The position numbers were made by a program, and so were the translations under genes. From assembly GCA_001567305.1 (NCBI GenBank), contig JYPD01000012.1, positions 19,526 to 83,525 of the forward strand: DNA of 64,000 bases. Direction: 5' to 3'. The notes below the pieces were generated by a model that was not told where the DNA came from, did not search any database, and saw nothing but the letters and a program-made list of their open reading frames with translations. The stretch is from a candidate division WS6 bacterium OLB21. Lineage in GTDB: Bacteria; Patescibacteriota; Dojkabacteria; B142; OLB20. Positions 16,619 to 27,920 of the stretch are shown here, one piece after another (positions within the stretch are counted from its first letter, which is position 1; the number at the start of each line of letters is the position of its first letter).

Positions 16619-19417
16619 ATGAAAATAAAAAAGACAGTAACAGCAATAGTTATAAGCTGTTTGCTTCTCTCTTTGTTTCCGATTCAAAAAACAGAAGCCA
16701 CAGTCGGAGAATGCGTAATTGGGACTGTATGCGCATACAAAGATGTATATGATTTCCAAACCTCTACTTATCACCCCGAAATTGCAAACGGCGTTGAACT
16801 AGAACAAAACATCTTCAGAATTGGAATCTGGAATACATCAGGAAGTCCAATCCACAATGTCAGGGTTCATGATGTTCTTCCTTCTGGTCTAACTTATATA
16901 CCCACAACCGTTGTCGTTGCTGGTTATACAGGGACATATAATGATCAGGATCTTTTTAACGGAACTGGAATAAATTTTGGAACAGTTGCCAATTCCGGAT
17001 CAATACAACTTAATTTTCTGGTAAGAGTCGACGACTTGCCTGAAGGCAATTACACTTTAACTAACAACGCAACAATAACCTGGGACGGAGGATCAATTTC
17101 AGATACAGCTTCTGTGTATGTCGAAGCACAAGATCCACCTGTAAACGAAGGAATATTATTGGTGAACGAAATTAACCATGCACCAAGAGCCGATTACAGT
17201 GCAGGATCTTCATATGCTTTAAAGAATCGAACTGCAGTAAACGCTGATGATCAATGGATTGAAGTCTTTATACGACAGAACGGTCTTGACCTTAGCGATT
17301 CACGCTGGGAAATGACAATTACCAACAACGGAGGCAGTACTGACACAAGAAACCTATTAACCATTGGATCAAGCTATGAATATTTCGGATCAGGATCTGT
17401 AACAAATACAGTTAATGGTGCCTATCTTCTTCTTGCTAATCCTTATCTAGAAATCTCAAACGATGCAATAATCAGCATTAAATACAACGGAATCACAGTC
17501 GATGATATGACCGTTAGTGGTTCAAACACAGGTCTTTTAGATGAAACCATAGGAAGGAACGAAAGCAGCACAGACACAAACAGTAACTCAGATTTCAGTA
17601 GGAATCACGGAACTCCAGGTAGAGCTAATGAACAAAGAAGCCAAGCACGCTATGAGGCAGAAATCTATATTGACTCCCAAGCTGGCAACGAAAGAGGTAT
17701 CGATGTCATTGATGCTGGCGCCAGTAGAGGCATAGCCAAAAAGCTTGAACCGGCATTTGATCTAGCTGGAAATATAATGAATGTATCTTCATCTGCCCAG
17801 AATGCAGCAGGATACTACAAAGCAATACTTAGACTGAAAGCAGAAAATGCCGATCTTAATAGTTCTGATCATTTTGCAGAGTTTAACATCAACTACGATA
17901 ACGGCACAGGTGGATACCATACAATTGGCTATGCTATCCGCGGTAGAGATATCGTATCTAATGGCGTATACCAAAACTTTGAGATCGAATTCCGAAAAGG
18001 CCCGTCAACAACAAATTCAGTCTTTGAGCTTAGCTTTATACCATCAGCAGGTACAACAGTAATTGTCGACTATATCGAAGTTGCTCCATTTTCTCCCAAC
18101 AATTCTCTACCCCGAGTATACGAGGCCGAAAATATGCACTTCAAAACAGGCTATAGAGCCGACGATGCTGGTACAGCAGTTGCTTTTGGACCTAAATCTG
18201 AAGCTAATGCAGACTCCTTCATGAGCTTCGGTCCATTTACCGCAAGTCACATTACAGGAATCGGTTCAGGACAATTCCTAGCAACATATAGAATGCGCTT
18301 TGCCAATATTACAGGATCAGCATCCGATTTGGCAGTCCGCATTGATGTTCATAACAAAGCAACAGGAATCTATCGAGAGAGATTCTTAAGAGTGGCAGAC
18401 TTATCTGGAAGTTATAAAGACTTCGAGATTTCATTCCCGGCAACCGGTCAAGGTTCAATCGAATTTCGAGTTATTAACCTTGGGGCAGCTGACATCTACT
18501 TTGACAAAGTAACAGTAACCTCAACAAGTTCTGCCAGCATCAGTTATGAGGCAGAGAGTGATTTCGAGTATCCAATAGCTCCTGTTGCAACACTAATCAA
18601 TGCAGGGGCTTCTGGAACACAGGAGGTAAAGGCAGATACAGCAATCAACGCTGAAGGATTCTTAATCAGAGGTCCTCATGCTTTTGACCAAACAGAAACC
18701 AGCAAATACTATGAAGCAAGTTTCAGATTAAGAACAGACTCACCTGCAAGTGGAAACAGCCTACCCGCCGCATTACTGTTTATCAGAAACATTGATACAG
18801 GACAAATTCTTACAAGTCAGATAGTACATGCCAACACGCTGGTTGAAGATTACAGATCATTCAAGCTGGTCTTCAACTCTCCAATCGAGGGCAGACTATC
18901 TTATGAGGTCTACTTTTTGAGGACAACAAATGTGATTGCCGATAATGTGGTCGTAACAGAACTGCCAGGCAATCCAAATCCAAGAGTAAGTCAGGCTGAA
19001 CAGCTTAGAAGATGGAATAATAACGGCTCAATCGTTGAAGACAGCAAGGCTTCAAACAGCATCGGTCACACAAGTGGCTATGCGGTGCAAGCTCTAAGCG
19101 GAATTAATAACAATCAAGTTGTCTTGTTTAGTGATTCCCAAGAAGTATTCCCTTCGGGAAACTATGAAGCCAAATTCCATGTTCGCGGAACTCTCTCCGG
19201 AGGATCATCACAAGATATTGCCTATCTTGAGGTATGGAACGAGTTCGGACACCTTAACTATTACCCTCTAAAGGAATCAGAATTAGACACCGAATATGGT
19301 GTATTCACAGTTCCTTTCACAAAAGTCTCTAACGGAAGAATCTACTTTAAAGTGTTCTACCGCGGAGGTCTTTCTAACAGCATGTTAATCGATAAAATCG
19401 AAGTGAACATGTTATAA
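16619..19417 (+). CDS. Large secreted surface protein: DUF11-like, lamin-tail-like and four CBM-like modules
   Basis: A 932-residue secreted protein with signal peptide (to about residue 27). Residues 45-165 look like a DUF11-type surface repeat (NVRVHDVLPSGLTY). Residues about 180-335 resemble a lamin tail domain (LLVNEINHAP, DQWIEVFI, FSRNHGTPGRAN). Then come four related modules of 130-150 residues, starting near 340, 498, 640 and 787, each opening with a YEAE/SQAE motif and ending in a (Y/D)KI-V strand as in family-35-like carbohydrate-binding jelly rolls. No membrane anchor or sorting signal is visible at the C-terminus. It probably coats the cell or binds glycans; this is inferred from the domains. 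Confidence 0.75.
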   Translation: MKIKKTVTAIVISCLLLSLFPIQKTEATVGECVIGTVCAYKDVYDFQTSTYHPEIANGVELEQNIFRIGIWNTSGSPIHNVRVHDVLPSGLTYIPTTVVVAGYTGTYNDQDLFNGTGINFGTVANSGSIQLNFLVRVDDLPEGNYTLTNNATITWDGGSISDTASVYVEAQDPPVNEGILLVNEINHAPRADYSAGSSYALKNRTAVNADDQWIEVFIRQNGLDLSDSRWEMTITNNGGSTDTRNLLTIGSSYEYFGSGSVTNTVNGAYLLLANPYLEISNDAIISIKYNGITVDDMTVSGSNTGLLDETIGRNESSTDTNSNSDFSRNHGTPGRANEQRSQARYEAEIYIDSQAGNERGIDVIDAGASRGIAKKLEPAFDLAGNIMNVSSSAQNAAGYYKAILRLKAENADLNSSDHFAEFNINYDNGTGGYHTIGYAIRGRDIVSNGVYQNFEIEFRKGPSTTNSVFELSFIPSAGTTVIVDYIEVAPFSPNNSLPRVYEAENMHFKTGYRADDAGTAVAFGPKSEANADSFMSFGPFTASHITGIGSGQFLATYRMRFANITGSASDLAVRIDVHNKATGIYRERFLRVADLSGSYKDFEISFPATGQGSIEFRVINLGAADIYFDKVTVTSTSSASISYEAESDFEYPIAPVATLINAGASGTQEVKADTAINAEGFLIRGPHAFDQTETSKYYEASFRLRTDSPASGNSLPAALLFIRNIDTGQILTSQIVHANTLVEDYRSFKLVFNSPIEGRLSYEVYFLRTTNVIADNVVVTELPGNPNPRVSQAEQLRRWNNNGSIVEDSKASNSIGHTSGYAVQALSGINNNQVVLFSDSQEVFPSGNYEAKFHVRGTLSGGSSQDIAYLEVWNEFGHLNYYPLKESELDTEYGVFTVPFTKVSNGRIYFKVFYRGGLSNSMLIDKIEVNML

Positions 19418-19466
19418 TTATAGGATATTATCCCCTCTATCGCTCTGCGGTAGAGGGGTCCTATAA
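19418..19466 (+). promoter_or_regulatory. RNA hairpin that covers the ribosome binding site of the next gene
   Basis: Between a stop codon and the ATG at 19466, two nested perfect arms pair: TTATAGGA (19418-19425) with TCCTATAA (19459-19466), and CCCCTCTA (19432-19439) with TAGAGGGG (19451-19458). GAGGGG is the only Shine-Dalgarno-like stretch before the ATG and is buried in the stem, and the outer arm ends on the first base of the start codon. There is no T run, so it does not look like a terminator. It may repress translation or protect RNA ends. Confidence 0.6.
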
Positions 19467-22400
19467 TGCAATCGAATCTGATTAGATCAATAAAATCTTC
19501 AGTTTTTAGCTCAACTGCCGTTTTAGCAGTAATCTTTTTGGGCGTCCTTTCTTTTGTATTTGTTAAGGAATGGATTAATTCTTTGCCACAATTTGGCGGA
19601 GACTGGCACTATGTATTCCAAGAACATATACAAGAAGAAAACCGATTTCCTCAACTCTGGGAACATTCAGAGAATCTAGGTTCAAGCCAAGCAGGTAGAA
19701 TTGCTTTAGGATTACTCGATCTTATCCAAGCTCGAATAGCCGATGCTACTGGAGCAGACTTTGCACAAACAGAAGTTATTATCTGGTTTCTGCCTTTTGT
19801 GATGTCTTCCTTTCTTGGAATCTTTTTACTCTCAAAGAAGCTTTTTAAGAACAACAAAGCCGCACTTATTGCCGGATTTGTTTATACATTAAATACATAC
19901 AGTATTGTCTTGTTTGCCGAAGCGGGACATATTAATATTCTCGTGGCTTACGGCTTTGTACCTCTTGCGATCAATAGTTTTATTTCACTAATCGGTAAGC
20001 CAAATTTCTGGAATGCATTTTTGTTCACATTGCTGCAAAGTGTCGTATTTATATTTGATATCCGCATCGGTTTTATTGGACTGATCCCGCTAGTTATCCT
20101 CTTGTTCAGTAAATTCTTCTTTATAAGGAAATCATTAAGCACAAAGTTACTATTGTCTCTTTTTTTTGGCGGCTTTTTATTTATTATAATTAACCTATTC
20201 TGGCTGATACCAATAATTACAACTCCGCAGGAGCAAATACTTGCTAGTGGTCAAGCCGATAGCGTCTGGGTAGAGAGATTAAGCTATCAAGAATTATCTC
20301 ATGCACTTACACTAAGTCACCCATTTTTCAGTCAAGAGGGAATCTCTTACTTTTCTGCAAATCCCGTTAGTCCTTTTGCAATTATTTTGTCTGTTTTTTA
20401 TAATCTTTGGTGTTATCAAGGCAGTTAAAAAAGATAAAAAAACTGTCTTTGTCTTACTTGGTATTCTGCTTATCGGATCATTTTTTGTGAAAGGAGCAAA
20501 TGAGCCTTTTGGAAGCGTCTATATTTGGATGTTTGAAAACATCCCGGGTTTTACGATGTTTAGGGAGCCGCAAAAATTTTATGTCCTTTCTGCCCTGCCA
20601 TACTCATTACTATTAGGTTACGGTGTTGTCCGCTTTGCCTCTTTTCTTTCTGAGCTTAATCTACGCAAGCAAAAACAATTAAAACTGATCTCGTATTCAC
20701 TGTTCCTACTGATATACTTTATGATTCTCTTGCCGGTGTTTTCCGGAAAGATCGAAGGGAACCTAAAAGCCCGAGAGCTGCCTGAGTATTCACACAGAAT
20801 TGAAGAAATAATTGCGAATAATAAAGATTTTTACCGTGTACTCTGGATTCCTCAAGTAACAAGCTCCGCTTTCCGCAGCGATAGTAATCCCAGATTAGAT
20901 TTTAATGTGGCTATTAGCGAACTTGTGGGATCAGATAATTATAACTCTGCATCTATTTATGAATATGTAACCAGCAACCAGTTTCAATATATTCTAAGCT
21001 CTATGTCTGTTAAGTATATTGTTTTTGCCAACGATCCCGAAGTAAACCGCTGGTATTCATCAGGTGTTAAAGAAGCTGAGAATTATCTTATCAACAGCGG
21101 GGATTACACTGTAGTTCAGGACGAAACTTATACTATTTTAGAAAACAAAAGATTCGACAGTCTTTTTACAAGGCTTAATAGACCGTTAATCACAAATTCT
21201 GAAATTGCCGATCTTAATCTGCCCGAAAATACATTTAATGTCGGTAGAAGTTATATTTTCCCTGAAGGCACAGACTTAACAGGCGACATCTATGGTAAAA
21301 CAGATAAAAGACTTTACCTTACTGTTAATAACAGTATCGTAAGCGTTGACGAAGGTAGTATCTCTACACTTGTCAAACTTGAAGAAAACGACATATTCAA
21401 TATAAACAATACCGCTTCTCCTTATGTCAAAGTTAATTTTCAAAGACAATCCGATGGTAGTTATATAATTCATGCAGTCGGAAACAAAGAGAATATTCTT
21501 ATCGGAGATCAGGAGATCGATCTAAATAATGTTCAATTTAAAAGTACTACTCGCACATATATTGATCCAAATCTAGAATATTTTGTTCGTGGTGAAGCTG
21601 GAGGTATTTCGTTTATGCCAGAAGAAATCGTAGCAGGCACAACTAAAGGCTTTGTTAAGATTAATACTAATCAGCCTGTGCTAGAGGTTTTTGCAGAAAA
21701 TTCTCAACAATATGTTGCAGAAAGTTTTAGGGAGGACTCTGTTTTGGAAATTGGTGACTGTAACAACTATGACAACACAAGTCTTGAAGACAATCAAATA
21801 CTGTATAGATTATCAAACGACAGTCCAGATGGTTCAAAGTCGTTTCTGTTATCAGCGAATAACCACATAGCTTGTTTTAATAAGTCTTTCTTTCCAAGTC
21901 CTGAAGATCAAATTGCTCTACTCAGTTTAAATTACAAACAGATAAGCGGTTCGTTGCCCGAAATCTGCATTTTCGATCATGAAAAAGATAGCTGTGTGTA
22001 TAGAACAGAGCTGGCTCAAGCTTCTGCGGTTGAATGGAAACGACTGGAACTACCATTTCTTCTAGATAAAGAAACTACAAGATACAGTGTTTATCTGTAT
22101 ACAAATGCTCTGGAATCTCCAAGCAGAAACCTATACGATAATCTGTCCGTAAAGGGATTTAGAAGTATAGATCGGCTTTCATTAGATAAGATTCCTGCCA
22201 ACCAACCAGCAGATAGTATTTTTGTGGCCGGTCGCGAACAGACAATTAAGTATAACTCTGAACTGGTGCAAAGAATTCCGATTTATAATTCATCTTTTGA
22301 TATGCCCATAGATCATCGTCTGTTTGTTAAGGACTGTAATAACAAAGACAAAAGTGAACTGGAAGCTAATGGAATAAATGCCTGGCTAGATAATGAATCT

Positions 22401-23186
22401 GTAGACGGTCGCTATAGCTTAGCTCTAGAGGGTAATAGGCATAGCGCCTGCTATTCTGTGCCAATAGGACTCTTAAACAAGGTTGTGCAGAATCATTTCA
22501 CTTTTAGCTACAAAAGTAATAACAATAGCTATGTGAAGTATTGTCTTCTTAATACAAATACCGGGCAGTGCGACTTGCAAGAAGTTCTCAAGCCATCATC
22601 AAAATGGACAGAATACAGCTTTATATTTCGTGCCCGCTCAGAGGCAAATTATGAGCTTTATATTTCTACATTTGCAGAACAAGGTGACGATCATTACTAC
22701 TTGGCAAAAATTGACAATCTTAGAGTCTATTCAATACCAGTGGATTATAACCATAAGCTCTATTTGTCTGCAGAAATTGCAGGCAATATTGAAAACTCCC
22801 CTATTAATTATCAGCGTCTAGGGCATGCAAGCTATTTATTAGATGTTAAGGAATACAAAGGTCAGGATTTGCTTCTAAAGTTTTCGCAACAAAAGAACCA
22901 AGGCTGGATAGTTTATAAAACCAACGATGCTAGTCTTGAAACGGGATTCTTTTCTCGACTGGGCAGACTGCTGGGAAATGTCGTAACTTATGATGTGCAA
23001 AATTTCAAAGTTGATGGCTTTGCAAATGCTTGGTTGCTTGAAGAGATTGATTCAGATTACATTCTGATTGAATATCGACCACAAACTCAAGCAGATTTGT
23101 ATTTACTTGTATCGCTTAGCTCAATGGTATTGATATTACCATCAATTGTATTGATGAGGGTTGTTAAGAGAGTTGGGAAAAGATAG
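19466..23186 (+). CDS. Giant GT-C-like membrane protein with large extracellular C-terminal region, frame broken once
   Basis: Two frames join to about 1240 residues if one T is dropped from the T6 run near 20393-20398. The N-terminal part has about 12 helices and FRxPQKF (GFTMFREPQKFYVL), as in the related protein at 13083-14747. The C-terminal part is mostly extracellular beta-type sequence with two tandem repeats (about 21750-22160 and 22330-22735), each opening with DCNN and carrying a second Cys (HIACF, HSACY), probably carbohydrate-binding-like modules. A last helix and a basic tail (RVVKRVGKR) close the protein. Likely a surface glycosyltransferase or sugar-handling enzyme. A hairpin covers its start. 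Confidence 0.65.
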
Positions 23187-23189
23187 ACA

Positions 23190-24037
23190 TTAGCGAAAAG
23201 TCTGATCTGAGTTTTCTGAAGCGATTTTACCGAAGACATAACCAAATGCAGCACTTGTGTAACGAACTATTTGGTAGATAATAAACCCGATCGATAAAAT
23301 CGGATGCTTGATGAAACGAGGTAAGTTACGAACATATGCCGGTTTTATTGGGACTTTTTGCCAAAAGGTTAGCTTTCTTGGTGTGCCAGCACTACTTTTA
23401 TTTGCCAAAGTAGACCCGTAAAAGAAGTGTTTCTTGGCAATATCGGCAAGTCTTTTTGGCTCTCCTAAATGCGTTTCTTCGCTGTTAATAAACGACATTT
23501 TAAAACCAGCTTCTTGCAGCCTATTGAAGATATCATAATCTTCTCCTGCGACCATATTCTCGTTAAAGCCGTTAACGCTCATGAATGCCTTTCTTGTTAG
23601 AAATCTAGGGGAAATGCCTGAATGCGCAAATTTGAGCATGTCTCGCTCAAATTTGCGCACCTTGGCCCAAAAACTTACGCTACCATCTGAAGTATTATGT
23701 ACTGCGACCATGTCAAAGCCCTGCTTAATCTGTTCAATCGCTTCTTCAACAATGCGTTCATCGAGAACAAAGTCATCGTCTACAAAATAAAGGCAATCAC
23801 CAAAACTGTGTTTGGCTCCATAATTTTTTTTGTTTAGATCTGCCCCTATCACATTTTTAAAAACTTCGCCTCAAAACTTTTTACAATAGATTGGGTGCCG
23901 TCAGTTGAGCCACCATCAACTATTATGATCTCATCTACTTTCTGAGTCTGTTTAGAGATAGACTGCAAAGTATCGGCAAGATATCTTTCGGAATTCAAAG
24001 TTGGAATAACGATGCTTACTGTTAACTTCTTATCCAT
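23190..24037 (-). CDS. Family 2 glycosyltransferase, frame broken once
   Basis: Adding one base to the A5 run near 23855-23860 joins an N-terminal part (SIVIPTLNSERYLADTL, IIVDGGSTDGT) to the rest (KNYGAKHSFGDCLYFVDDDF, with the DDD metal-binding motif). The result is about 282 residues, usual for a GT-A-fold inverting transferase that moves a sugar from a nucleotide donor. VAGEDYDIFNRLQEAGF carries the ED catalytic pair. It has amphipathic or hydrophobic segments near the C-terminus, so it is probably membrane-associated. The start overlaps the end of the extended GT4 gene (24022-25132). Confidence 0.8.
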
Positions 24038-25132
24038 TTCTGCAACTGCTTATTAACGAATTTATAGCTATTATCCCAGGTCAGCTTATTTGCAAATAAT
24101 TTTTGCGGAACTGCTCATGTTATCTCTTAATTTAAGATCTTCAAATATCCTGCTTATTGCTAGAGCTAGCTTTTCTGGACTTTCATCTATTGTATGTAAA
24201 CCTGTTTGGTAGTGAATAACAGCATCAACACTACCTGCGACCGGATAGACAACGGCCGGAACACCAAGTGCTGCAGATTCTAATACGGCTAATCCCCAAC
24301 CCTCTTTTATTGAGGTACTTAGTGTAACCCAACTCTCTGCAACAATAATGTGTTTCTCTTGCTCACTTAAGTAACCGAGAAATTGAACATTGTCTTTAAG
24401 ATGATTTTTATTCACGAATTTCTGGATTCTATGGAAGTATTTCCCTTCTGTCTTTCCAAGTACTCGATATTTAATAAATGGATATTTCTTTCTTAGAATT
24501 GATATTGCCCTAAGCTGATCTTCTACCCGTTTCAGTGGTCTTAATCCTCCAAAGTAAACAATGCTGGGATATTTTGTTTTTTGCAAATTAGAAGGGATTA
24601 TCGGCTGATCTGTTCCTTCGGGAACAATTGCGATATTTTTTTCAGAAATTCCTAGCTTAATTAACTCTTCAGCAGTAGATTTACTCACTGTCAAGATTCG
24701 TTCGTTTCTGTATATGAATCTAAGTACCAATTGCTCCATAACTAATCCAATTATCGATAGCGGAAATGGCAACATGTAAAGCCAAATCTTGCCTGCGACT
24801 TCATGAATAAGCGTCACCCTCTTTGCTTTGTCAACATAAAGTGGCGTAAAAAACTGAAGAGCATGTATCTCATCCACTACAATATCTATGCTTGATTTGT
24901 TTTTCAAATAGTAACGCAGTGCATGCCAGATAACCGACAATCTATTGCCCTTTCTAATATAGTTGATCCCGTCTTCTATACTTGCTTCTCGAAACTCCTT
25001 TGGTTTCGACGAAATCCAGGTTACAACATGACCTGCCTTCACAAAACGACTCATGATTTCACCGCTAAACCTCTCTGCGCCACCGGCCCTCACATTATAT
25101 GGATCGTATCTGTTGAGAATAAGTATGTGCAT
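24022..25132 (-). CDS. Family 4 glycosyltransferase, frame broken near the C-terminus
   Basis: A GT-B-fold retaining glycosyltransferase. It has the N-terminal RAGGAERFSGEIM motif, the linker VYFGGLRPLKRVEDQLRAI and the donor site STSIKEGWGLAVLESAALG with the E-x7-E pattern. Read directly it stops at 24086. Dropping one base in AAAATTATT near 24100 continues it with ANKLTWDNSYKFVNKQLQKW to 24022, the expected C-terminal helix for the family. The start at 25132 overlaps the stop of the next GT2 gene, so the genes 25944 to 23190 probably form one operon for a surface glycan. Confidence 0.85.
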
Positions 25133-25944
25133 TAGTTTATCAACCTAAGGGAAGCAACCTCGCGTTTAATAGAATCTTTGAAGTAAATCTGTGATTTTCC
25201 GTAATAGTCAAGAATCCTGAGCCTATAAAAGACTGCAGTCGTATCCCAGAATGAACGGAGTCCTTCAAAAAAAGTAATGGTGCTGTTCTTTTTGTCCTCT
25301 TGAAGCAAAATTGGAACTTCTGCAATAGAAGTAAATCCAAGTTTGCTCGCAACTGCAAGAAATTCAATTTCAAAGGCAAATCTCTTCACGAGAAGTCTGG
25401 GTAATACCGCAGCAACCACTTCTTTCGTATAGAATTTGATCCCCACTTGAGTATCAGACACTTTGACTCCTGTAAGGAGTCCTGCATATTTATTGTAAAA
25501 TCTGCTAAATAATTTTCTAGAAGGCGAATACGAAACCTCTGATTGCTTGTGCCATTTAGAAGGCACAACTAAATCGAACTGACCACTTCTAATCGTATTT
25601 ATAATTGTCGTCAGATTACCGGGCAGAATATCTGCTCCAGCATCAACATAGCCTATGTAGTCTCCTTTAGCCCTCATCATACCGAAACGCACCGCAAATC
25701 CTTTTCCTCTATTTTGTTCATAATGATAAATTCGCACTATGTCTTCTGGAAAAGAAGATAAAGCTTTAACAGTTGCCGGGGCATATCCATCTACTACAAC
25801 AATTATTTCGTAACTTATGTTCAGGCTGTTTAATTCAGCTACTCTGCTGTTAATCGTGTCCAGAATAAAAGAATCTGCCTTGTAAGCAGGGATAACAATC
25901 GAAAATAATGGCCTATTTTGTATATTGGTCTGCTTTTTGTTCAC
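25132..25944 (-). CDS. Family 2 glycosyltransferase, dolichyl/polyprenyl-phosphate sugar synthase type
   Basis: A 270-residue GT-A transferase with SIVIPAYKADSFILDTI, VVVDGYAP, NRGKGFAVRFGMMRAKGDYI, DAGAD (metal-binding) and DTQVGIKFY. The DTQ.G.K motif is typical of the ALG5/DPM-like group that makes polyprenyl-phosphate glucose or mannose, which GT-C enzymes then use as donor. This links it to the GT-C-like proteins and the GT39-like gene in this window (inference). There is no C-terminal membrane domain. The start overlaps the 3' end of the flippase gene by 32 bases. Confidence 0.85.
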   Translation of the reverse strand: MNKKQTNIQNRPLFSIVIPAYKADSFILDTINSRVAELNSLNISYEIIVVVDGYAPATVKALSSFPEDIVRIYHYEQNRGKGFAVRFGMMRAKGDYIGYVDAGADILPGNLTTIINTIRSGQFDLVVPSKWHKQSEVSYSPSRKLFSRFYNKYAGLLTGVKVSDTQVGIKFYTKEVVAAVLPRLLVKRFAFEIEFLAVASKLGFTSIAEVPILLQEDKKNSTITFFEGLRSFWDTTAVFYRLRILDYYGKSQIYFKDSIKREVASLRLIN

Positions 25945-27137
25945 GCCTAAAAGTAAGTAAGAAATATACAGAAATAAGAAATAGAAAAGACATTACTACC
26001 ATCTGGATATTAAGCACAGCGGCAATTGAATTTCCAAAATAATGTATTAATCCGATCTGCATTAACAAAGATAGGAACAAAAAAGGATTAATTTTATTAT
26101 AATCCCTTGAGATTAGATAAAGCACGATATTATTGGCAAGAACAAATATTGTCATGATAACCGTCTGCATGGCTAAATATGATGCTGCTTCGATGAATTC
26201 TAAACCAAAAAACACTTTGAACAAGAAAGGTTCCAAGAAAAGCAAAGGCGATCGTTGCAAAAAGTCCTATTCCTGAACTGATTATAAGACTTTGCTTAAG
26301 ATCCTTTAACGAACCGTTGCCGGAAGCGCTTATAGGGAAGAGAGCTATGGAGATAGATCCTGCCAAGAAAAATACCAACTTACCGAAGGTAATAACAGCA
26401 CCATAAATTCCTGCGTCATATGCCGCAAGTGATGATCTTGCCATTACCCCATCGACGATGAACATAAGATTGATCACAATAAATCCTATTGAAACTGCAG
26501 TTACAGATTTAATACTAAAGACTTCTAGAACATCCACTTCCTTTTCACTAACTGTTAAGCGAGTAGATAATAATTTGGCGACAATTAATGTTATTAAGGA
26601 ACCTACAGCCAGTCCAAATAATATCCCGTTAATACCAAGTCCTAAGGCAATAGCAGTTACAGCAAATATCAACTTTAATACTGATTCAATTATCTGTGTA
26701 ATAGCTGTATCAGCAAATGACATTGATCCACGCAGAATGCCTCGATACATTGCCAGAAACAGAGAACTTAAAGCTAGCAAGGCCAACATAGCGAAAGGTG
26801 TGATATCTGAAATATTCAAATAACTTCTGAGAAATATCGTGCCAAGTAGAATAAAGCTAATTGCTAGTAGTATCTGAGCAATTAATAATATCTTAAGAAG
26901 ATGCTGTTCTACCTGCTTGCTTGAAAGTTTATGTGTTGCCACTACTTTTGTGACAACATTAAAAACAACTGTCTGAGCAATACTGATAACAAACGAAAGC
27001 GACAGAAGCGATACAAGAACACCAAAGTCTTCTGGGCCAATGAACCTGCCTAAGGTATAGAACAAGAAATTCAAGCCCGCAGTCAGCACTGCCGCAAATG
27101 TAAATATCAGCGTTCCTTGTATAAGTTTGTTTGACAT
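25913..27137 (-). CDS. Polysaccharide flippase (MATE/Wzx type), frame broken once
   Basis: About 408 residues after removing one T from the T6 run near 26215, which joins LVQSVF to GLEFIEAASYLAMQ. The joined protein has 12 or so helices. The N-terminus (LIQGTLIFTFAAVLTAGLNF, LGRFIGPEDFGVLVSL) is characteristic of Wzx-like oligosaccharide-lipid flippases. The ATG at 27137 (MSNKLIQG) is preferred to the upstream in-frame start at 27236, whose 33 extra residues are polar and not helical. It should move lipid-linked glycan made by the neighbouring glycosyltransferases across the membrane. Confidence 0.8.
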
Positions 27138-27160
27138 TGCTCCAGCGCGACTACAATTTA

Positions 27161-27817
27161 CTAGCTCTGGGATTTTCTTCGTGATGAGAATGCGAATGCT
27201 ATTAACAGAACCAAGAGCAATAATAATAAGCAACACAATAACAGTACCCCGGCATTAAGGGAACCTAGAATGCTTGTGCTTTGTTGTCCAACTGCTAAAT
27301 AAGGGAAATTATTTGCTTCTGCTGAATAGAAGTAATAAATTGAGCTTTCTGTTTTTTGTGCAGTGTTTTCTCTTACCCATGCATTGTCTGAATTATTGTG
27401 GGTGAACAAAGAAATATCGTTCTGATTCAGAGATTTTTCGTTTAACCAACTCTTTCGAACTTTAAGATCAAGGCTTGTTTTTTTAATATCGTTTTCGTTT
27501 ATTCCATTAAACTCAAATTCGCAATACTCAAAGGCATTGTCTATCTGTGCAGAGTCCTTTTTTGGGTTATCTGAAAGTTTTCTTAAGATAATTTCACCTT
27601 TTATATTGGTCTTTGCCTCTATTGTAACCTTATCGATTGATTCACAACCTGTAGGATAAAAAGAAATTCTATCTGAGGCAGCAATATCGATTCCATAAAC
27701 TTCACCATTATCTCTATAAATTGGTGTTACTTGATTTGTATCATATTGGGCAAATGCAAGCGAAGGACTTAACAATATGGACAGTGAAAGAATTATTGAA
27801 ACAAAATACTTGGTCAT
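27161..27817 (-). CDS. Exported PGF-pre-PGF-like domain protein with C-terminal membrane anchor
   Basis: A 218-residue protein with signal peptide (1-23, AFAQ), a beta-rich domain, and a C-terminal helix of about 22 hydrophobic residues followed by a basic tail (SSRRKSQS). The central segment (KKTSLDLKVRKSWLNEKSLN, then SLFTHNN and W with YYFYSAEANNFPYLAV) matches my memory of the PGF-pre-PGF domain found before C-terminal anchors of archaeal surface proteins. Here the end is a plain helix with no PGF or LPxTG motif. It lies directly upstream of the flippase gene. Function unknown; a surface structural role is likely. Confidence 0.6.
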   Translation of the reverse strand: MTKYFVSIILSLSILLSPSLAFAQYDTNQVTPIYRDNGEVYGIDIAASDRISFYPTGCESIDKVTIEAKTNIKGEIILRKLSDNPKKDSAQIDNAFEYCEFEFNGINENDIKKTSLDLKVRKSWLNEKSLNQNDISLFTHNNSDNAWVRENTAQKTESSIYYFYSAEANNFPYLAVGQQSTSILGSLNAGVLLLCCLLLLLLVLLIAFAFSSRRKSQS

Positions 27818-27920
27818 GTTCTGGTTAATAAAATTAAAACAGGATAGGTTATTATATCAAATATATAGCCTATATCATAACGCTAATGCGTTGAATCCTA
27901 CTGCCAGATAATACGAAAAA

